64,000 nucleotides of DNA from Variovorax sp. (GTDB lineage Bacteria > Pseudomonadota > Gammaproteobacteria > Burkholderiales > Burkholderiaceae_C), in the NCBI GenBank assembly GCA_025352265.1, contig JANXTS010000013.1:38576-102575 (forward strand). Direction: 5' to 3'. The first letter of the stretch is position 1; every line of letters starts with the position of its first letter. Positions 1 through 9,829 of the stretch are shown here, piece by piece. The position numbers and the translations under genes are program-made. Under the pieces are notes generated by a model. It had not been told where the DNA came from. It ran no database searches and saw only the letters and a list, made by a program, of their open reading frames with translations.

Positions 1-38
1 AAGTCCAGCCGGCGCTGCCGCGTAAGTCCGTCGACTGC

Positions 39-743
39 TCAGTTGCCGACGACGTAGCGCTCCCACCCGTTCTTGCGCAACACGCACGCCGGACACGTGC
101 CACAACCGTAGCCCCAGGCATGCCGATGCGTGCGGTCGCCGAGGTAGCAGGTGTGCGTCTCCTCGACGATAAGTTCGACCAGCGGCAAGCCGCCCAGCCG
201 CTCGGCCATCTGCCAGGTCTCGGCCTTGTCGATCCACATCAACGGCGTCTCGATGACCAGTCGCCGCTCCAGGCCGAGCGACAGGGCCAGTTGCATCGCC
301 TTCATGGTGTCGTCGCGGCAATCGGGGTAGCCGGAGAAGTCGGTTTCGCAAACTCCGGTGACGATCACCTGGAGTCCGCGCCGGTAGGCCAGCGCGCCGG
401 CGAGCGTGAGGAAAAGCAGGTTGCGACCGGGCACGAAAGTGTTCGGCAAGCCGTCTGCCTGCATCGCAAAAGCGACTTCCTCGGTAAGCGACGAGCCGCC
501 GAGTTGCGCCAGTGCATCGATCGTGAGCACATGGTCTTCGCCCAAGCGCGATACCCAGCGCGGAAAGCGTTCACGCAGCTTCGCCAGAATGCTGCCGCGC
601 ATGTCGAGCTCGATGCGATGGCGTTGGCCGTAGTCGAAGCCGAGTGTCTCGACGCGCTGGTATTTCGATAGCGCATCGGCGAGACAGGTCGTCGAGTCTT
701 GGCCGCCGGAAAAGAGGACGAGTGCGGTGGTGTGGAGCGGCAT
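39..743 (-). CDS. queC: 7-cyano-7-deazaguanine synthase
   Basis: Makes preQ0 from 7-carboxy-7-deazaguanine, ammonia and ATP in queuosine tRNA modification. The N-terminus carries the PP-loop [12 protein letters not shown]. The C-terminus has the four-Cys zinc site (HTCYLGD, then GCGTCPAC). The start is placed at the ATG at 743 (protein MPLHTTALV, 234 aa), because the reading frame upstream to 986 has no family similarity and would overlap the neighbouring gene. About 190 bp separate it from the preceding glycosyltransferase gene, so it probably has its own promoter. The family assignment is clear from the motifs. Confidence 0.96.
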   Translation of the reverse strand: MPLHTTALVLFSGGQDSTTCLADALSKYQRVETLGFDYGQRHRIELDMRGSILAKLRERFPRWVSRLGEDHVLTIDALAQLGGSSLTEEVAFAMQADGLPNTFVPGRNLLFLTLAGALAYRRGLQVIVTGVCETDFSGYPDCRDDTMKAMQLALSLGLERRLVIETPLMWIDKAETWQMAERLGGLPLVELIVEETHTCYLGDRTHRHAWGYGCGTCPACVLRKNGWERYVVGN

Positions 744-933
744 GATGAAAAAAATGTGATGGACGATCGGCGCCGCACACGACGCATCGACTGTGCGCCC
801 ACGTCGTGGCCGATCGTCTCGGATGTCGCTTCTCAGTAAATCGCGCGATGGTGGCGATGCGTGTCGGGCTCCGACCTTGCGGTGGACGAACAAGGAGCCT
901 GCGCACCGGAGGCAGCCTTTCGGCCGCGCTGCT

Positions 934-2496
934 CTAAGAGGGTGTCTTGACAACGACACCGGTTCGAAGTCGATACCAGGTACCAAACCGATTGTCGTAT
1001 GCCGGCTCGTATAGTTCCTTGATCGCTATCGGCAATATGCCTCCCCCGTGATACGTCATCCGGTCTCGCTCCTTGCTTAGATAAATGAGCTTTGGCTTTT
1101 TCTGTCGAATCTCGCTGACTACCTGTTCCAGCTGGCGGGCGAGATAAAAAGTTGAGCCATTGATTTCGATGACCGGCCGACGTTGCAGCATGAAGTGCAT
1201 CCTGGCGTCACCCCATACGACGATGCGATCCTGCTCGCCAACCAAGCCTCTGACCGCCTCTACAGACTCTTTGTACTCCGCCAACCGAGCATCGAGCGAA
1301 TCGTCCAACGCGTTTTGGCTGGAGACGGTAAAGGGCATCGCAGCGAACACCTTCACTACTTTTCGGCCCAACGGCCAGCCGAAATTAATTAGAACGCTGA
1401 TGCTCAGTACCGCGATGGCGGCCTGTCGATAGCGCAGATTTTTTGTAGAACCGAGTCGGGACAGCACATCGACGAACCCCAGTGCTGCGAGTACGCCGAG
1501 CGGCAGAAAAAGGAGGTCGAAGTGATAGTCCCAAAATGAAAGTACCTGCAGGGGAATGACAATCAGCGCCCCGACACACCACGCTGTACAGAGCAGTTCC
1601 AGGCGCGACCGCTTCTGCAACCCGTTAAAGGCCGCCCATGCGGCCCAGGGAACCAACGCTACTGTTCCGACGAGGAACCAGCGCGTCGAGCCCAGGAGTC
1701 TGAGTATGGTGTTGTGCTCGTACTCACGCACCGCGATCCCTGGATACACGAATGCCGTCCACAGCGCTTCGTTCAAGGTGCCATTGAGTTGCATCCAGAT
1801 CACCACCGGCAACAACGTGAGCAGGCAACCTGTAATCAACGGTGCCACTCGCCACTTGATCAAACTACCTCCGCTTACCCTGTATTTCCACCTGGCGTGG
1901 GCGAGTGCCGTCACGATCACAGCCAGGGGCAGAATCACCAGCATGGTTTTAAACAACGCGACGATCGCGAGCATCGCGCCGGCAATCGCGTAGCGCCCTG
2001 CCGTCGTGTGTTCTTTGCCTGGCTTCGGCTCCACGCCAACGCACCACAACACGACCGCGATGGGACCGCCCACAATCCATTCAACCTGGGAAAATTGATT
2101 GATGGAAGCCCGACCGTAAAAGCTCGCGAAACCGAAGCACGGCGCAAGGACGGCTGTGAGTGTGCCTCGCTGTCGCACGGCCGCCCATAGGACGCCGGCA
2201 ACGCAGAGAGACCAGAAAAGATCCATCCAGCGCAGCCCGAACGCATCGAAGCTGAAGAGCGATCCGACCGCCAAGTACCACCAATAGATTCCGGGTTGCT
2301 TCATATCCCAGAACTCGCGGTACATCTGTGCACCTTCGGTCATCTCGCGTGCCGCGTACATGAAAAGCGCCTGGTCTTCGTTGAACGGGTAGTGCAGATG
2401 AAGCATCGTCAACAAAAGTACGACTGCCAGCACGATCAGGACGCTTGCACCGCCAGCTGCAGAACTGCGCCCATGCGCCGTGTTGATATTGCTCAT
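934..2496 (-). CDS. GT-C-like multi-pass membrane glycosyltransferase
   Basis: 520-aa integral membrane protein with about ten hydrophobic segments. Just after the first segment is an acidic loop ([18 protein letters not shown]) followed by [13 protein letters not shown]. That layout is typical of the ArnT/PMT-like GT39 superfamily, in which a first-loop acidic residue binds polyprenyl-phosphate sugar. It probably transfers a sugar from a lipid carrier to a periplasmic acceptor. It is the last gene of a three-gene set with the SMR protein and the HAD-UbiA protein (41 bp from the latter). The acceptor and sugar cannot be told from sequence. Confidence 0.72.
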   Translation of the reverse strand: MSNINTAHGRSSAAGGASVLIVLAVVLLLTMLHLHYPFNEDQALFMYAAREMTEGAQMYREFWDMKQPGIYWWYLAVGSLFSFDAFGLRWMDLFWSLCVAGVLWAAVRQRGTLTAVLAPCFGFASFYGRASINQFSQVEWIVGGPIAVVLWCVGVEPKPGKEHTTAGRYAIAGAMLAIVALFKTMLVILPLAVIVTALAHARWKYRVSGGSLIKWRVAPLITGCLLTLLPVVIWMQLNGTLNEALWTAFVYPGIAVREYEHNTILRLLGSTRWFLVGTVALVPWAAWAAFNGLQKRSRLELLCTAWCVGALIVIPLQVLSFWDYHFDLLFLPLGVLAALGFVDVLSRLGSTKNLRYRQAAIAVLSISVLINFGWPLGRKVVKVFAAMPFTVSSQNALDDSLDARLAEYKESVEAVRGLVGEQDRIVVWGDARMHFMLQRRPVIEINGSTFYLARQLEQVVSEIRQKKPKLIYLSKERDRMTYHGGGILPIAIKELYEPAYDNRFGTWYRLRTGVVVKTPS

Positions 2497-2537
2497 TGCT
2501 TATTCGAATCTTTGCGAAAAGAAATTGTGTTTGCGGC

Positions 2538-3983
2538 TCAACCGGCCAGGTACAGGACAACTGCAGCCATACCGACAGCGAGTCGGCTGACCCAGTCGCG
2601 CGCGGCAAAAACTACCGGGTCGTCGTGCAGGGCGCCCCGAACTGCTTTCAGCCAAATGCGCATCACCCAAAACAAGAAGATCGGGATCAGTGCCCAGAGG
2701 TAAACAGGGTTGACGTATCGCTCCGACATTTGCGAGTCCTGCAGATACAAACTAAGCAGCAGTGCCGACATTTGGCCTGCGGCTATGCCCGCGCTCAAGA
2801 CGAAGGTAACGTCGCCGGGCTGGTAACCGCGATCGCGCGTCATCCGCTTCAAGGCATCCGACGATCCTGTCGTCAATTCGACGTAGCGCTTGGCCAATGC
2901 AAGGCTCAGAAAGATGAAGAGCGAAAACGACAATATCCAGAACGACAGCGGCTGACCCGTCGCTGCCGTTCCCGCAGCGACCCGCACCGTGTAGAGGCCT
3001 GCCAGCGAAAAAACATCGACTACCGCACGACGCTTTAAAAACAGGGAATAGGCGGTGGTCAGTGCGACATAAAAAAGCAGCACCCACAGAAAAACGTTCG
3101 GGAGAAATAGGAGCGAAAGCGTAAGCGACGCCAAAGCCAACCCGGTCGCCAGCGCAAGGCCGCGAGGCACCGAGATCTCGCCTGCCGCAAACGGTCTTGA
3201 CCGCTTGCGGTGGTGCAGTCGATCAGACTGTAGATCGAGCAAATCATTGACGATATAAACCGCAGATGCAGCCAGCCCAAACGCGAAAAAGGCCAAGACG
3301 CTGTTTAGCAGCAGCGCACTGCTGAGGGCATGCAGCACCGGCATCAGAGGCAGGAACACCAGCACGTTCTTAAGCCATTGGTGCAGCCGCATTCCGTAGA
3401 GATAGCGCCGCAACGAGGTCGCCGGAGGCTCGATAACTACATCTATCTTTGTCAACCGGGCGGCGCGCTCAACCAACGAACGAGAGCGGCTCACGACAAC
3501 CGCAGCGGCGGCGCCGCGCCATACGGCTAAATCCACGGTGCTGTCGCCCGCATAGCAAAACGGCACACCTTCGGCGTCATCCTGAATGGCCTTCAGCTTT
3601 GCGGCGCCGCGCATGTTGATGAGGCCGTCCGACGCCAAAACGGCATCGAACAGACCTAAATGGTCTGCAACCTGGCGCGCGAATTCTGCGTCGCTGGCGG
3701 TGGCGAGCACCACTCGGCGCCCGGCCGTACGTGCGCTTCGAATGAACTCAAGTACGGCGGGGCGATACGGAAGCGTGGCAACTTCGATGTCAACGTGCAG
3801 TGCAACTTTGCGCTTAAAAGCAGATTTTCCCTGCACGACCCACGAAGGAATGCTGAGCAATGAGCGCGGTGATGAGCGCACCAATTGCAGCAACGATTCG
3901 TGCAGCAGATCAGTGGCGATCAATGTGCCGTCGAGATCGACGTAGAGCGGCACCGGTGAGCCCTCGAAAGCAAGGTTCGACAC
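2538..3983 (-). CDS. HAD phosphatase-UbiA prenyltransferase fusion
   Basis: 481 aa. Residues about 1-190 are a HAD-type phosphatase: motif I is LYVDLDGTLIATD and motif IV is YAGDSTVDLAVW. Residues about 195-481 are a UbiA-type membrane prenyltransferase with the Asp-rich motif NDLLDLQSDRLHHRKRSRP and the segment SLALAKRYVELT. The closest family I recognise is decaprenyl-phosphate phosphoribosyltransferase (DPPR synthase). In that family UbiA joins PRPP to a polyprenyl phosphate and a phosphatase removes the 5-phosphate; here both would sit in one chain. Its start lies 4 bp from the upstream SMR gene, so the two are surely co-transcribed. The pentose product is an inference from the family. 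Confidence 0.8.
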   Translation of the reverse strand: MSNLAFEGSPVPLYVDLDGTLIATDLLHESLLQLVRSSPRSLLSIPSWVVQGKSAFKRKVALHVDIEVATLPYRPAVLEFIRSARTAGRRVVLATASDAEFARQVADHLGLFDAVLASDGLINMRGAAKLKAIQDDAEGVPFCYAGDSTVDLAVWRGAAAAVVVSRSRSLVERAARLTKIDVVIEPPATSLRRYLYGMRLHQWLKNVLVFLPLMPVLHALSSALLLNSVLAFFAFGLAASAVYIVNDLLDLQSDRLHHRKRSRPFAAGEISVPRGLALATGLALASLTLSLLFLPNVFLWVLLFYVALTTAYSLFLKRRAVVDVFSLAGLYTVRVAAGTAATGQPLSFWILSFSLFIFLSLALAKRYVELTTGSSDALKRMTRDRGYQPGDVTFVLSAGIAAGQMSALLLSLYLQDSQMSERYVNPVYLWALIPIFLFWVMRIWLKAVRGALHDDPVVFAARDWVSRLAVGMAAVVLYLAG

Positions 3984-3987
3984 CCTC

Positions 3988-4362
3988 TCAGCCCCTACCG
4001 AGGATCACGACGCCGACCAGGATGATTGCGATCCCCAGCAAGCGTTGAGTGGTCAACGCCTCGCCGAAAAAATGCCAGGCAAGCACCGCTGCGATAACGT
4101 ATCCCATCGACAGCATCGGATACGCGACGGTGACATCCACTCGCGTCAATGCAACGACCCACAGTGCGGCACTGATGAAATAGCAGGTGAGTCCAACCAG
4201 TATCCAGGGCTGCGAGGCCGCGCTCCACGCAGCCTCGACTATCGATCCGACATTTGACATGGACACTGAACCGATTGCTCGAGCGCCTGCCTTAAGCATC
4301 AGTTGGGCTGCCGAATTCAGCAGCACACCCGCAAAAATAATGGCGAAAGTGCTTAGATTCAC
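3988..4362 (-). CDS. SMR/EamA-type small membrane transporter
   Basis: 124-aa protein with four predicted membrane helices, matching small multidrug resistance or ArnE-like flippase length. Visible segments are AGVLLNSAAQLMLKAGARAI at the N-terminus and VDVTVAYPMLSMGYVIAAVL in helix 3. ArnE/ArnF relatives flip undecaprenyl-phosphate aminoarabinose. Its place as first gene before a UbiA prenyltransferase and a GT-C transferase favours a lipid-linked sugar flippase over a drug pump. That role is inferred from context only. Confidence 0.75.
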   Translation of the reverse strand: MNLSTFAIIFAGVLLNSAAQLMLKAGARAIGSVSMSNVGSIVEAAWSAASQPWILVGLTCYFISAALWVVALTRVDVTVAYPMLSMGYVIAAVLAWHFFGEALTTQRLLGIAIILVGVVILGRG

Positions 4363-4630
4363 GCCTCTGAGCCTTTGTACATTCCGCGCGAACGCAACGC
4401 TGCACTGAAGCTTGGCATCGAAAACTCCGGGTTAAACGCAAGCCGCCGCGAAACAATGTTTCGCCAAAGAACTGCCTGTTGCGACGCGGTATGTCCGAGT
4501 TGCATTGGGGTGCCTAAGGTTAGTGCAATGTCACAACAAAAGACTTAGTTTACAAACAGCATTGAATTGAAATCTGCCGCTGCGTGCGATTTGCAACACG
4601 CAGGCCGGTCCGGCCTTTGGCTGCAGCGAA

Positions 4631-5107
4631 CTAAAGAAAGCGCTCGAGCAACTTGCGCGAGGCGCGATCCAGCATCTTCACATCGGGGATGCGGAATTGC
4701 ACGCCGTGTGCGCTGGCGATCAACAATGCGCCGCCTTCGAGCCGACGAATGTCTTCCTCGGCTTTCAGCACGAAGCTCGTCGCGCCGCGATCGGTGCTGA
4801 CGGTCCAGGTGCTCGGCACGCCAAAGCTCGACACCGTGCACAGCTGCAGCAGCGTCGGTGCAAAGTCGCGCACCGCCAAGTCTTGCGCCAGCAAAGCACG
4901 AGCTGTGGGCGGTACATCGTCCAGCCGGTCGATCCACATGACTTCCTTGCCATCGCTGCCGACCAACGAGACGCCGGCATCCGGCGCGCTGAGCGGAAAG
5001 GCGCGCACCGGCACGATGCCGATGTGGCGTACCCCGTCGGTGGCAGTCAGCACGAGTCGCCCGAAAGCGTCGCGTTCTATGGCTATCTGGATGTTGGTCG
5101 TGTTCAT
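4631..5107 (-). CDS. Cyanophycin metabolism-associated DUF1854 protein
   Basis: 158-aa soluble protein without signal peptide or membrane segment, recognisable as the DUF1854 family that accompanies cyanophycin synthetases in betaproteobacteria. Typical segments are GIVPVRAFPLSAP, EVMWIDRLDDVP and LLIASAHGVQFRIPD. Its ATG overlaps the stop of the upstream ABC transporter gene by 4 bp (ATGA), so translation is probably coupled. The biochemical role is unknown; operon position ties it to the transporter and to cyanophycin. Confidence 0.85.
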   Translation of the reverse strand: MNTTNIQIAIERDAFGRLVLTATDGVRHIGIVPVRAFPLSAPDAGVSLVGSDGKEVMWIDRLDDVPPTARALLAQDLAVRDFAPTLLQLCTVSSFGVPSTWTVSTDRGATSFVLKAEEDIRRLEGGALLIASAHGVQFRIPDVKMLDRASRKLLERFL

Positions 5108-7398
5108 TGCAGCCCCGCCGGATGCGCCGCGTGTGGGGCGGGCGCCACTTGCATCGCCATGCGCTCGCTCATCGCGCCTTCGCTGGCCTCCTCATCGGCC
5201 TGTCGCAACTGAGCCTGGTAGAGCCGCCAGTAGGCGCCCTGCTGTTCCATCAACGCGTCGTGCGGACCGACCTCGACGACCGCACCGCGGTCCATCACGA
5301 CGAGCCGGTCGGCCTTGCGCAAAGTCGACAAGCGATGAGCGATGGCGATGGTCGTGCGTCCTTTTACGAGATTGTCGAGCGCCCGTTGAATCTCTTTTTC
5401 CGTCTCGGTATCGACCGCCGATGTGGCCTCGTCGAGGATCAGGATGCGCGGGTCGATCAACAACGCACGGGCGATGCTGATGCGCTGCCGCTCACCGCCC
5501 GACAAGCCTTGCCCACGCTCGCCGACCAGTGAGTCGTAGCCGTGCGCGAGTCGCAGGATGAAGTCGTGCGCGTGGGCCGCGCGAGCCGCGGCCACCACCT
5601 CATCGCGCGTCGCCTCCGGCTTGCCGTAGGCGATGTTCTGCGCGATGGTGCCGAAGAACAAGAACGGCTCCTGCAGCACCAGGCCGACGTGGCGCCGATA
5701 GTCTGTGACCGCGAAGCGCCGGATGTCGGTGCCGTCGACCAGGATGGCGCCATCTGTCACGTCGTAGAAGCGGCAGATCAGATTGACCAGCGTACTCTTG
5801 CCCGAGCCGCTGTGGCCGACCAGGCCGATCATTTCGCCGGGTTCTATCACCAGATCGAGGTCGCGAATTACCGCACGCGAGCCGTAGCGGAATCCCACGT
5901 CTTTCATCTCGATGCGACCCGTGATGCGCTGCACCTTGACCGGGTTCGCGGGCTCTGGCACGTTGCTCACGTGGTCGAGGATGTCGAAGATGCGCTTGGC
6001 ACCGGCGGCCGCTTTTTGCGTGACCGAGACAATGCGGCTCATTGAATCGAGCCGCGTATAAAAACGGCCGATGTAGGCGATAAAGGCGGTCAGCACGCCG
6101 ACCGTGATGCGCCCGCGCGCCACCTGCCAGATGCCGAAGCCCCACACCACGAGCAACCCGATTTCAGTGAGCAACGACACGCTGGGCGTAAACAGCGACC
6201 ACGTCTTGTTCAGTTTGTCGTTCACTTGCAGGTTGTACGCGTTGGCGGCATGGAAGCGATCGGCCTCGCGCTTTTCCTGCGCGAAGGCCTTGACCACGCG
6301 AATGCCCGGGATGGTGTCGGCCAGCACGTTGGTGACTTCGCTCCACACGCGGTCGATTTTCTCGAAACCGGTGCGCAGGCGATCGCGCACGATGTGGATC
6401 ATCCAGGCGATGAAGGGCAGCGGCACCAGCGTAACGACCGCCAAAAGCGGGTTGATCGAAAACAGAATCGCCGCGGTCATCGCGATCATCAGCACGTCGG
6501 TCAAAAAATCGAGCGCGTGCAGCGAAAGAAAAACATTGATGCGGTCGGTTTCGGAGCCGATGCGCGACATCAGGTCGCCCGTGCGCTTGCCGCCGAAATA
6601 GTCGAGCGGCAACGTCAGCAGATGCTCATACGTCGTCGTGCGCAAATCGGCGCCGATGCGCTCGGACACCAGCGCAAGCAAGTAGGTGCGCGCCCAGCCC
6701 AACGCCCAGCCCGCCAGCGCCGACAACAGCAGTGCGCCAAGAAACAGCACGACCTTGCCGATGGCGATCTGTTGCCCGTTCTGGAACGGAATCAGGATGT
6801 CGTCCATCAGCGGGATGGTCAGATAAGGGGGGACCAGCGTGGCAGCGGTCGACGCCAGCGTAAGCAGGAAGCCAGTGATCAGCTGCTTGCGATAGGGCTT
6901 GGCGAATCGACCCAGGCGTAGCAACACCCAGGTCGACGGCGGCGCTTGCTGCTCGACTGCTTCGGGGAGTTCATCGGCGTCGGTTTCGTCGGCAAGGGTC
7001 GATACGCCTGCCGTCGAATCGAGGACGACAGTCATCCGCTGACCAAAAAGCTTCAACAATCGGAGCGCCGAAGCCTGCTGCTCGAGTGTGTAGCGCCAGC
7101 GCGCCAACTGCCCTCGCGCGCCCCGCAACTCCAGTGTGCCGATGCCTGCGTGGTCGATTAGATGCAGCTCGATTCCCGGTTCTGCGAGTGGCCACTCGCG
7201 CCAGGCTCCAGCGGCGTCTCGCGCCAGCAGACGATGATCGGTCAGCGCGACGAGCCCCAAGGAAAACCGAAGTTCGTCATCGAGGTCAACCGCAAGCGTC
7301 GCCAGAACGTTTTCGGCGGTTGTGAGTCGGCTTTTCAGCGCCTCTACAGCTGCCTCCACTTCTCCCTCTTGAGTACCCACTGGACCGTGATGTTGCAT
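5104..7398 (-). CDS. Cyanophycin metabolism-associated ABC transporter (fused TMD-NBD)
   Basis: 764 aa from the ATG at 7398 (MQHHGPVGTQ). The longer frame to 7593 would run into the divergent cyanophycin gene. Residues about 1-165 form an extra N-terminal domain, about 190-470 six membrane helices, and 500-740 a nucleotide-binding domain with Walker A GLVGHSGSGKST, signature LSGGERQRISIARAL and Walker B ILILDEATSAVD. It is an exporter-type half transporter that should dimerise in the inner membrane. The gene faces the two cyanophycin synthetase genes across a short intergenic region and is followed by DUF1854. The substrate is unknown; a cyanophycin-derived peptide or a regulatory role are both possible. 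Confidence 0.88.
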   Translation of the reverse strand: MQHHGPVGTQEGEVEAAVEALKSRLTTAENVLATLAVDLDDELRFSLGLVALTDHRLLARDAAGAWREWPLAEPGIELHLIDHAGIGTLELRGARGQLARWRYTLEQQASALRLLKLFGQRMTVVLDSTAGVSTLADETDADELPEAVEQQAPPSTWVLLRLGRFAKPYRKQLITGFLLTLASTAATLVPPYLTIPLMDDILIPFQNGQQIAIGKVVLFLGALLLSALAGWALGWARTYLLALVSERIGADLRTTTYEHLLTLPLDYFGGKRTGDLMSRIGSETDRINVFLSLHALDFLTDVLMIAMTAAILFSINPLLAVVTLVPLPFIAWMIHIVRDRLRTGFEKIDRVWSEVTNVLADTIPGIRVVKAFAQEKREADRFHAANAYNLQVNDKLNKTWSLFTPSVSLLTEIGLLVVWGFGIWQVARGRITVGVLTAFIAYIGRFYTRLDSMSRIVSVTQKAAAGAKRIFDILDHVSNVPEPANPVKVQRITGRIEMKDVGFRYGSRAVIRDLDLVIEPGEMIGLVGHSGSGKSTLVNLICRFYDVTDGAILVDGTDIRRFAVTDYRRHVGLVLQEPFLFFGTIAQNIAYGKPEATRDEVVAAARAAHAHDFILRLAHGYDSLVGERGQGLSGGERQRISIARALLIDPRILILDEATSAVDTETEKEIQRALDNLVKGRTTIAIAHRLSTLRKADRLVVMDRGAVVEVGPHDALMEQQGAYWRLYQAQLRQADEEASEGAMSERMAMQVAPAPHAAHPAGLQ

Positions 7399-7489
7399 TG
7401 TGTTTCTTTGACTCTCGCCTGTTGCAGGCCAGCCGAGCCACGTGGACCCCGCCCTGGCGCACGATGGGCGCCGATTTTGACCGATCGCC

Positions 7490-9820
7490 ATGAGCGCGCC
7501 TGAGAGCGCCGCCGGGGCCAGCCAAATCAATTCGAACAGCACATCGAACGTTCCCATGACCCGTTTCGACGACATCCGCCTCCTGCGCATCAACTATTTG
7601 CGCGGCCCTAACATCTGGACTTATCGGCCGGTGCTGGAAGTCTGGCTCGATCTCGGCCGACTCGAAGATTTTCCGTCCAACACCATCGAAGGCTTTACCG
7701 GGCGTCTGACGACCCTGCTGCCGGCGCTCATCGAGCATCACTGCGGCGTAGGTGAGCGAGGGGGTTTTATTTCCCGGCTGAACGAAGGCACATGGTCGGG
7801 TCACGTGCTCGAACACGTCGTCATCGAATTGCTCAACCTGGCCGGTATGCCGACCGGGTTCGGCCAGACCCGCAGCACTTCCGAGCACGGCGTGTACCGC
7901 ATGGTGTTCCGTGCACGCGACGAGCAAGTCGCGCGTGCCGCCCTGGCTGAAGGCCACCATCTATTGATGAGCGCCATCAACGACAAGCCTTTCGGCGCGG
8001 CCGACGTGCAGCGGGCGGTCGACGTGGTCAAGGGTCAGGTCGAAGACTGCTACCTCGGCCCGAGCACCGCCTGCATCGTCGGTGCCGCGACTGATCGCGG
8101 CATTCCGCACATGCGACTGAACAGTGGCAACCTGGTGCAGCTGGGCTACGGCGCGAGCCAGCGTCGTATCTGGACCGCCGAAACCGACTACACCAGCGCC
8201 ATCGGCGAATCGATCGCCAGCGACAAGGAGCTCACCAAGTCGCTGCTCGCGAGCTGCGGCGTGCCGGTGCCTGAAGGAGAGGTGGTCGACAGCGCCGAAG
8301 AGGCCTGGGACGTGGCAGAGGGCATGGGCCTGCCGGTGGTGGTCAAGCCGTCCGACGCCAACCACGGCCGCGGTGTCTCGCTCGAACTCAGCACGCGCGA
8401 AGAAGTCATGAGCGCCTACGCCGTCGCCGAGCCCGAAGGCAGCGATGTGATGGTCGAGCGCTTCATCCGCGGCAGCGAGCACCGCCTGCTGGTGGTCGGC
8501 GGCCAGGTGGTGGCAGCAGCCCGCGGCGAGATCATTACGGTGACGGGCGACGGCAACACCGCTGTCGCCGACCTTATCGAAAAGCAACTCAACAGCGACC
8601 CGCGTCGCGGTGCCGAAGAAGAATTCCCACTCGACTTGATCGACCTGCCGAACGACGCCAAGCTGCAGCTCGAGCTGCAGCGCCAGAAGCTCGACGGCAG
8701 TTCGGTGCCCGAAGCCGGCCGCGTGGTCACGATCCAGCGCAACGGCAACCTCGGGGTCGACTGCACGGACCAGGTCCATCCTGAAGTCGCGCATGCCGCC
8801 GTGCTCGCGGCGCGCGTCGTCGGGCTCGACATCGCGGGCATCGACTTGGTGGCGCAAGACATCGGGCGGCCGCTGGCAGCGCAAGGTGGCGCCATCGTCG
8901 AAGTCAATGCCGGTCCGGGTCTTCTGATGCACCTGAAGCCTGCGGTCGGCTCGCCACGACCGGTCGGCCGTGCGATTTGCGATCACCTGTTTCCGGATGA
9001 AGCCTCCGGTCGCATTCCGGTCGTTGGCATTGCCGGCTCGCAGGACACCGCCGTGCTGGCGCGGTTGGTGGCCTGGCTCATCGGCCTCGGCGGCCGATAC
9101 ACCGGACTCGCGTGCGGCGACGGCCTGTTTCTGGAACGCCGCCGTGTCGATGCACGCAACAGCGCCAACTGGGGCGCAGGACATCGTCTGCTGGTCAACC
9201 GCGCGGTGCAGGCCGTCGTCATCGAAAACGGTGCCGAGACCATCCTGCGCGATGGCCTGGCCTACGACCGCTGCGAAGTCGGCATCGTGACCGACCTCGA
9301 AGGCGCTGCCGCACTTTCGGAGTTCGACATCACAGAGAGCGACCAGCTGGTGAAAGTGCTGCGCACGCAGGTCGACGTGGTGCTGCCGGAAGGCACCGCG
9401 GTGCTGAATGCTGGCGATGGCCGGGTGGCTGGCCTGGCGCCACTGTGCGATGGCGCGGTCATTCTGTATTCGACCGACGCGCATTCAGACGTCCTCACGG
9501 CACACCAAGCCGGCGGCGGCAAGGCCGTGCTGGTGCGACAAGACCGCGTCGTGCTGGCCAATGGCGGCAGCGAATCGTTCTTGCCGGGCCTCGGGCGCCT
9601 GACGATCTGGAGCGCGACGCACGTGGGGGTCAGCCTCGAAAGCCTGCTCGCTGCGGTCGCGGCCGGTTGGGCGCTGGGCATTCCACTGAACCTGATCGGT
9701 GCCGGCGTCGAAGCCTTTGAAGCCGACCTGCAGGCAGCACTTGCTTCGCTGCAACTTTCGCAGACGGCGCCGTCCCCATCGACGCCGCATTCATCGTCGT
9801 CATTTCAACAATTTTCCTGA
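7490..9820 (+). CDS. cphA': Cyanophycin synthetase homologue with degenerate Mur-ligase site
   Basis: 776 aa from 7490, or 754 aa from the ATG at 7556 (MTRFDDIRLL), which fits homologues as well; neither start has a good ribosome site. The N-terminal domain and ATP-grasp domain (about 180-500) are intact: LGPSTACIVGAATDRGI, LPVVVKPSDANHGRGV, AIVEVNAGPGLLMH. Where CphA has the P-loop GTNGKTT, this protein has GIAGSQDTA (about residue 513). It also lacks the C-terminal Mur-ligase lobe seen in the next gene. This recalls cyanobacterial CphA2, which polymerises beta-Asp-Arg dipeptides. It lies 9 bp before cphA in the same direction. Confidence 0.9.
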   Translation: MSAPESAAGASQINSNSTSNVPMTRFDDIRLLRINYLRGPNIWTYRPVLEVWLDLGRLEDFPSNTIEGFTGRLTTLLPALIEHHCGVGERGGFISRLNEGTWSGHVLEHVVIELLNLAGMPTGFGQTRSTSEHGVYRMVFRARDEQVARAALAEGHHLLMSAINDKPFGAADVQRAVDVVKGQVEDCYLGPSTACIVGAATDRGIPHMRLNSGNLVQLGYGASQRRIWTAETDYTSAIGESIASDKELTKSLLASCGVPVPEGEVVDSAEEAWDVAEGMGLPVVVKPSDANHGRGVSLELSTREEVMSAYAVAEPEGSDVMVERFIRGSEHRLLVVGGQVVAAARGEIITVTGDGNTAVADLIEKQLNSDPRRGAEEEFPLDLIDLPNDAKLQLELQRQKLDGSSVPEAGRVVTIQRNGNLGVDCTDQVHPEVAHAAVLAARVVGLDIAGIDLVAQDIGRPLAAQGGAIVEVNAGPGLLMHLKPAVGSPRPVGRAICDHLFPDEASGRIPVVGIAGSQDTAVLARLVAWLIGLGGRYTGLACGDGLFLERRRVDARNSANWGAGHRLLVNRAVQAVVIENGAETILRDGLAYDRCEVGIVTDLEGAAALSEFDITESDQLVKVLRTQVDVVLPEGTAVLNAGDGRVAGLAPLCDGAVILYSTDAHSDVLTAHQAGGGKAVLVRQDRVVLANGGSESFLPGLGRLTIWSATHVGVSLESLLAAVAAGWALGIPLNLIGAGVEAFEADLQAALASLQLSQTAPSPSTPHSSSSFQQFS

Positions 9821-9829
9821 AGAGCCGGC

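Noticed and set aside
4602..4616. AGGCCGG-T-CCGGCCT palindrome after the DUF1854 gene as a terminator
   Set aside because: Only one unpaired base between arms and no T-run on the minus strand; not convincing as an intrinsic terminator.
7961..9484. A 507-codon open frame antisense to the first cyanophycin synthetase gene
   Set aside because: It is a GC-driven shadow: no family motifs, long His/Arg/Asp-rich low-complexity protein, while the plus strand encodes a clear enzyme. The same holds for 10838-12229 opposite cphA and 9800-10831.
7490..9820. Calling the first cyanophycin synthetase a pseudogene
   Set aside because: The frame is intact over 776 codons and the ATP-grasp site is conserved; the decayed P-loop fits a functional CphA2-like class better than random decay.
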